From positions 1 to 15,477 of the forward strand of contig JAIXXW010000210.1 of NCBI GenBank assembly GCA_027490555.1: 15,477 nucleotides of DNA, given 5' to 3'. Both the position numbers and the translations under genes were made by a program. This document shows, one piece after another, positions 14,819 through 15,477 of the stretch; positions within the stretch are counted from its first letter, which is position 1; each line of letters opens with the position of its first letter. This stretch comes from Comamonadaceae bacterium (GTDB taxonomy: Bacteria > Pseudomonadota > Gammaproteobacteria > Burkholderiales > Burkholderiaceae_C). The notes beneath the pieces were generated by a model. It worked only from the letters and a program-made list of their open reading frames with translations. It was not told the DNA's origin and made no database searches.

Positions 14819-15477
14819 ATGAAAGTCGGTATCAATGGAATGGGCCGCATCGGCCGTTTGGCCCTGCGCGCGGCCATGGGCGCAGCCGAGCGCCAGTCGG
14901 ACGACCCCCGTGCAGGCAACCGCCTGGAGGTGGTGCACCTGAACGAGCTCAAAGGCGGCGCAGCAGCCACCGCGCATTTGCTGGCCTTTGACAGCGTGCA
15001 GGGCCAATGGCGCGAACACATCGAGGCCGAGGACGACCATCAGATCCGCATTGGCGAGCGCACCCTGGGCTTTTCGTCGCACGCCAACCCGGCCGACATC
15101 CCTTGGGGTGACCTGGGTGTGGATGTGGTGCTGGAGTGCACCGGCAAATTTTTGACGCCCGAAACGATCCAGGGCCATCTGGACCGGGGCGCCAAGCGCG
15201 TGATCGTGGCCGCGCCCGTCAAGGTGGGCGGTGTGCTGAACATCGTGGTGGGCGTCAACCACACGCTGTACAACCCGGCCCGAGACCGCATCGTCACGGC
15301 GGCGTCGTGCACCACCAACTGCCTGGCGCCCGTGGTCAAAGTGGTGCACGAAGCCATTGGCATCCGTCACGGCCAGATCACCACCATCCACGACCCGACC
15401 AACACCAACTTGGTGGTGGACGCGCCGCACAAGGACCTGCGCCGCGCCCGCAGCGCCATGATGAGCCTGGCCCCCAC
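14819..15477 (+). CDS. gap: ArsJ-associated type glyceraldehyde-3-phosphate dehydrogenase (3' truncated by window edge)
   Basis: 219 complete codons are visible of a family about 330-340 long. The NAD-binding motif GINGMGRIGR is at residues 4-13. The catalytic motif AASCTTNCLAPV places Cys164, and His191 lies in TTIHDPTNTN. Canonical GapA has a T-A-T-Q-K type segment and SHKDWRGGR. Here the His is followed by DPTNTN and later DAPHKDLRRARS, and the early part reads HLLAFDSVQG, all traits I associate with the GAPDH encoded beside ArsJ. That enzyme uses arsenate in place of phosphate to make unstable 1-arseno-3-phosphoglycerate, which ArsJ exports, giving arsenate resistance. The next gene, outside the window, would be arsJ if this is right. 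An extra hydrophilic segment (about residues 22-35, rich in Arg, Asp and Gln) seems inserted after the first helix. GAGAGG serves as ribosome binding site. It is divergent from phoX and preceded by a Pho-box-like site. Confidence 0.82.
   Translation, partial: MKVGINGMGRIGRLALRAAMGAAERQSDDPRAGNRLEVVHLNELKGGAAATAHLLAFDSVQGQWREHIEAEDDHQIRIGERTLGFSSHANPADIPWGDLGVDVVLECTGKFLTPETIQGHLDRGAKRVIVAAPVKVGGVLNIVVGVNHTLYNPARDRIVTAASCTTNCLAPVVKVVHEAIGIRHGQITTIHDPTNTNLVVDAPHKDLRRARSAMMSLAP

Noticed and set aside
1..15477. tRNA, rRNA, CRISPR, insertion sequence or prophage attachment features
   Set aside because: No cloverleaf sequence, regular repeat-spacer pattern, transposase frame or terminal inverted repeats were found on reading both strands.

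Overview
The window looks like chromosomal DNA of a GC-rich betaproteobacterium, most likely Burkholderiales and probably Comamonadaceae-like. This rests on recognised protein character (PstSCAB-PhoU-PhoB-PhoR in that order, a Tat-exported PhoX) and even, GC-biased codon use throughout. The genus is inference. I see no RNA genes, insertion sequences, CRISPR arrays or prophage genes, and no gene-free stretch longer than 300 bases.

Layout. Positions 1-2877 (+ strand) hold the 3' part of a multi-membrane-span protein, probably a PMT/ArnT-like glycosyltransferase, followed 3 nt later by a MATE-family transporter. Positions 2868-14537 (- strand) are one co-directional phosphate-starvation region. 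In transcription order it runs phoX, a lipoprotein with Ig-like repeats, a subtilisin-like lipoprotein protease with a P domain, pstS, pstC, pstA, pstB, phoU, phoB, phoR. The last gene, phoR, overlaps the end of the MATE gene tail to tail by 10 bp. A 281-bp divergent intergenic region separates phoX from the right-edge gene on the + strand. That gene is a glyceraldehyde-3-phosphate dehydrogenase of the kind found next to the arsenical exporter ArsJ, cut off by the window end.

How it fits together. PhoX would release phosphate from organic esters outside the cytoplasm. PstS captures it and PstCAB imports it. PhoU, PhoR and PhoB sense transport status and control the regulon. I can see Pho-box-like direct repeats (two 7-mers, 4-nt spacer, 11-bp period) upstream of pstS, upstream of phoX and, most interestingly, upstream of the ArsJ-type GAPDH gene. 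In all three a -10-like hexamer starts 10 nt after the second repeat. This suggests that arsenate detoxification by conversion to 1-arseno-3-phosphoglycerate and export is switched on together with high-affinity phosphate uptake, which would also bring in arsenate.

Two intrinsic-terminator-like hairpins sit just after the two first genes of the phosphate region (after pstS and after phoX). They could act as attenuators that keep pstS and phoX expression above that of the genes downstream. The lipoprotein/protease pair placed between phoX and pstS has no obvious role in phosphate metabolism and is the least explained part of the window.
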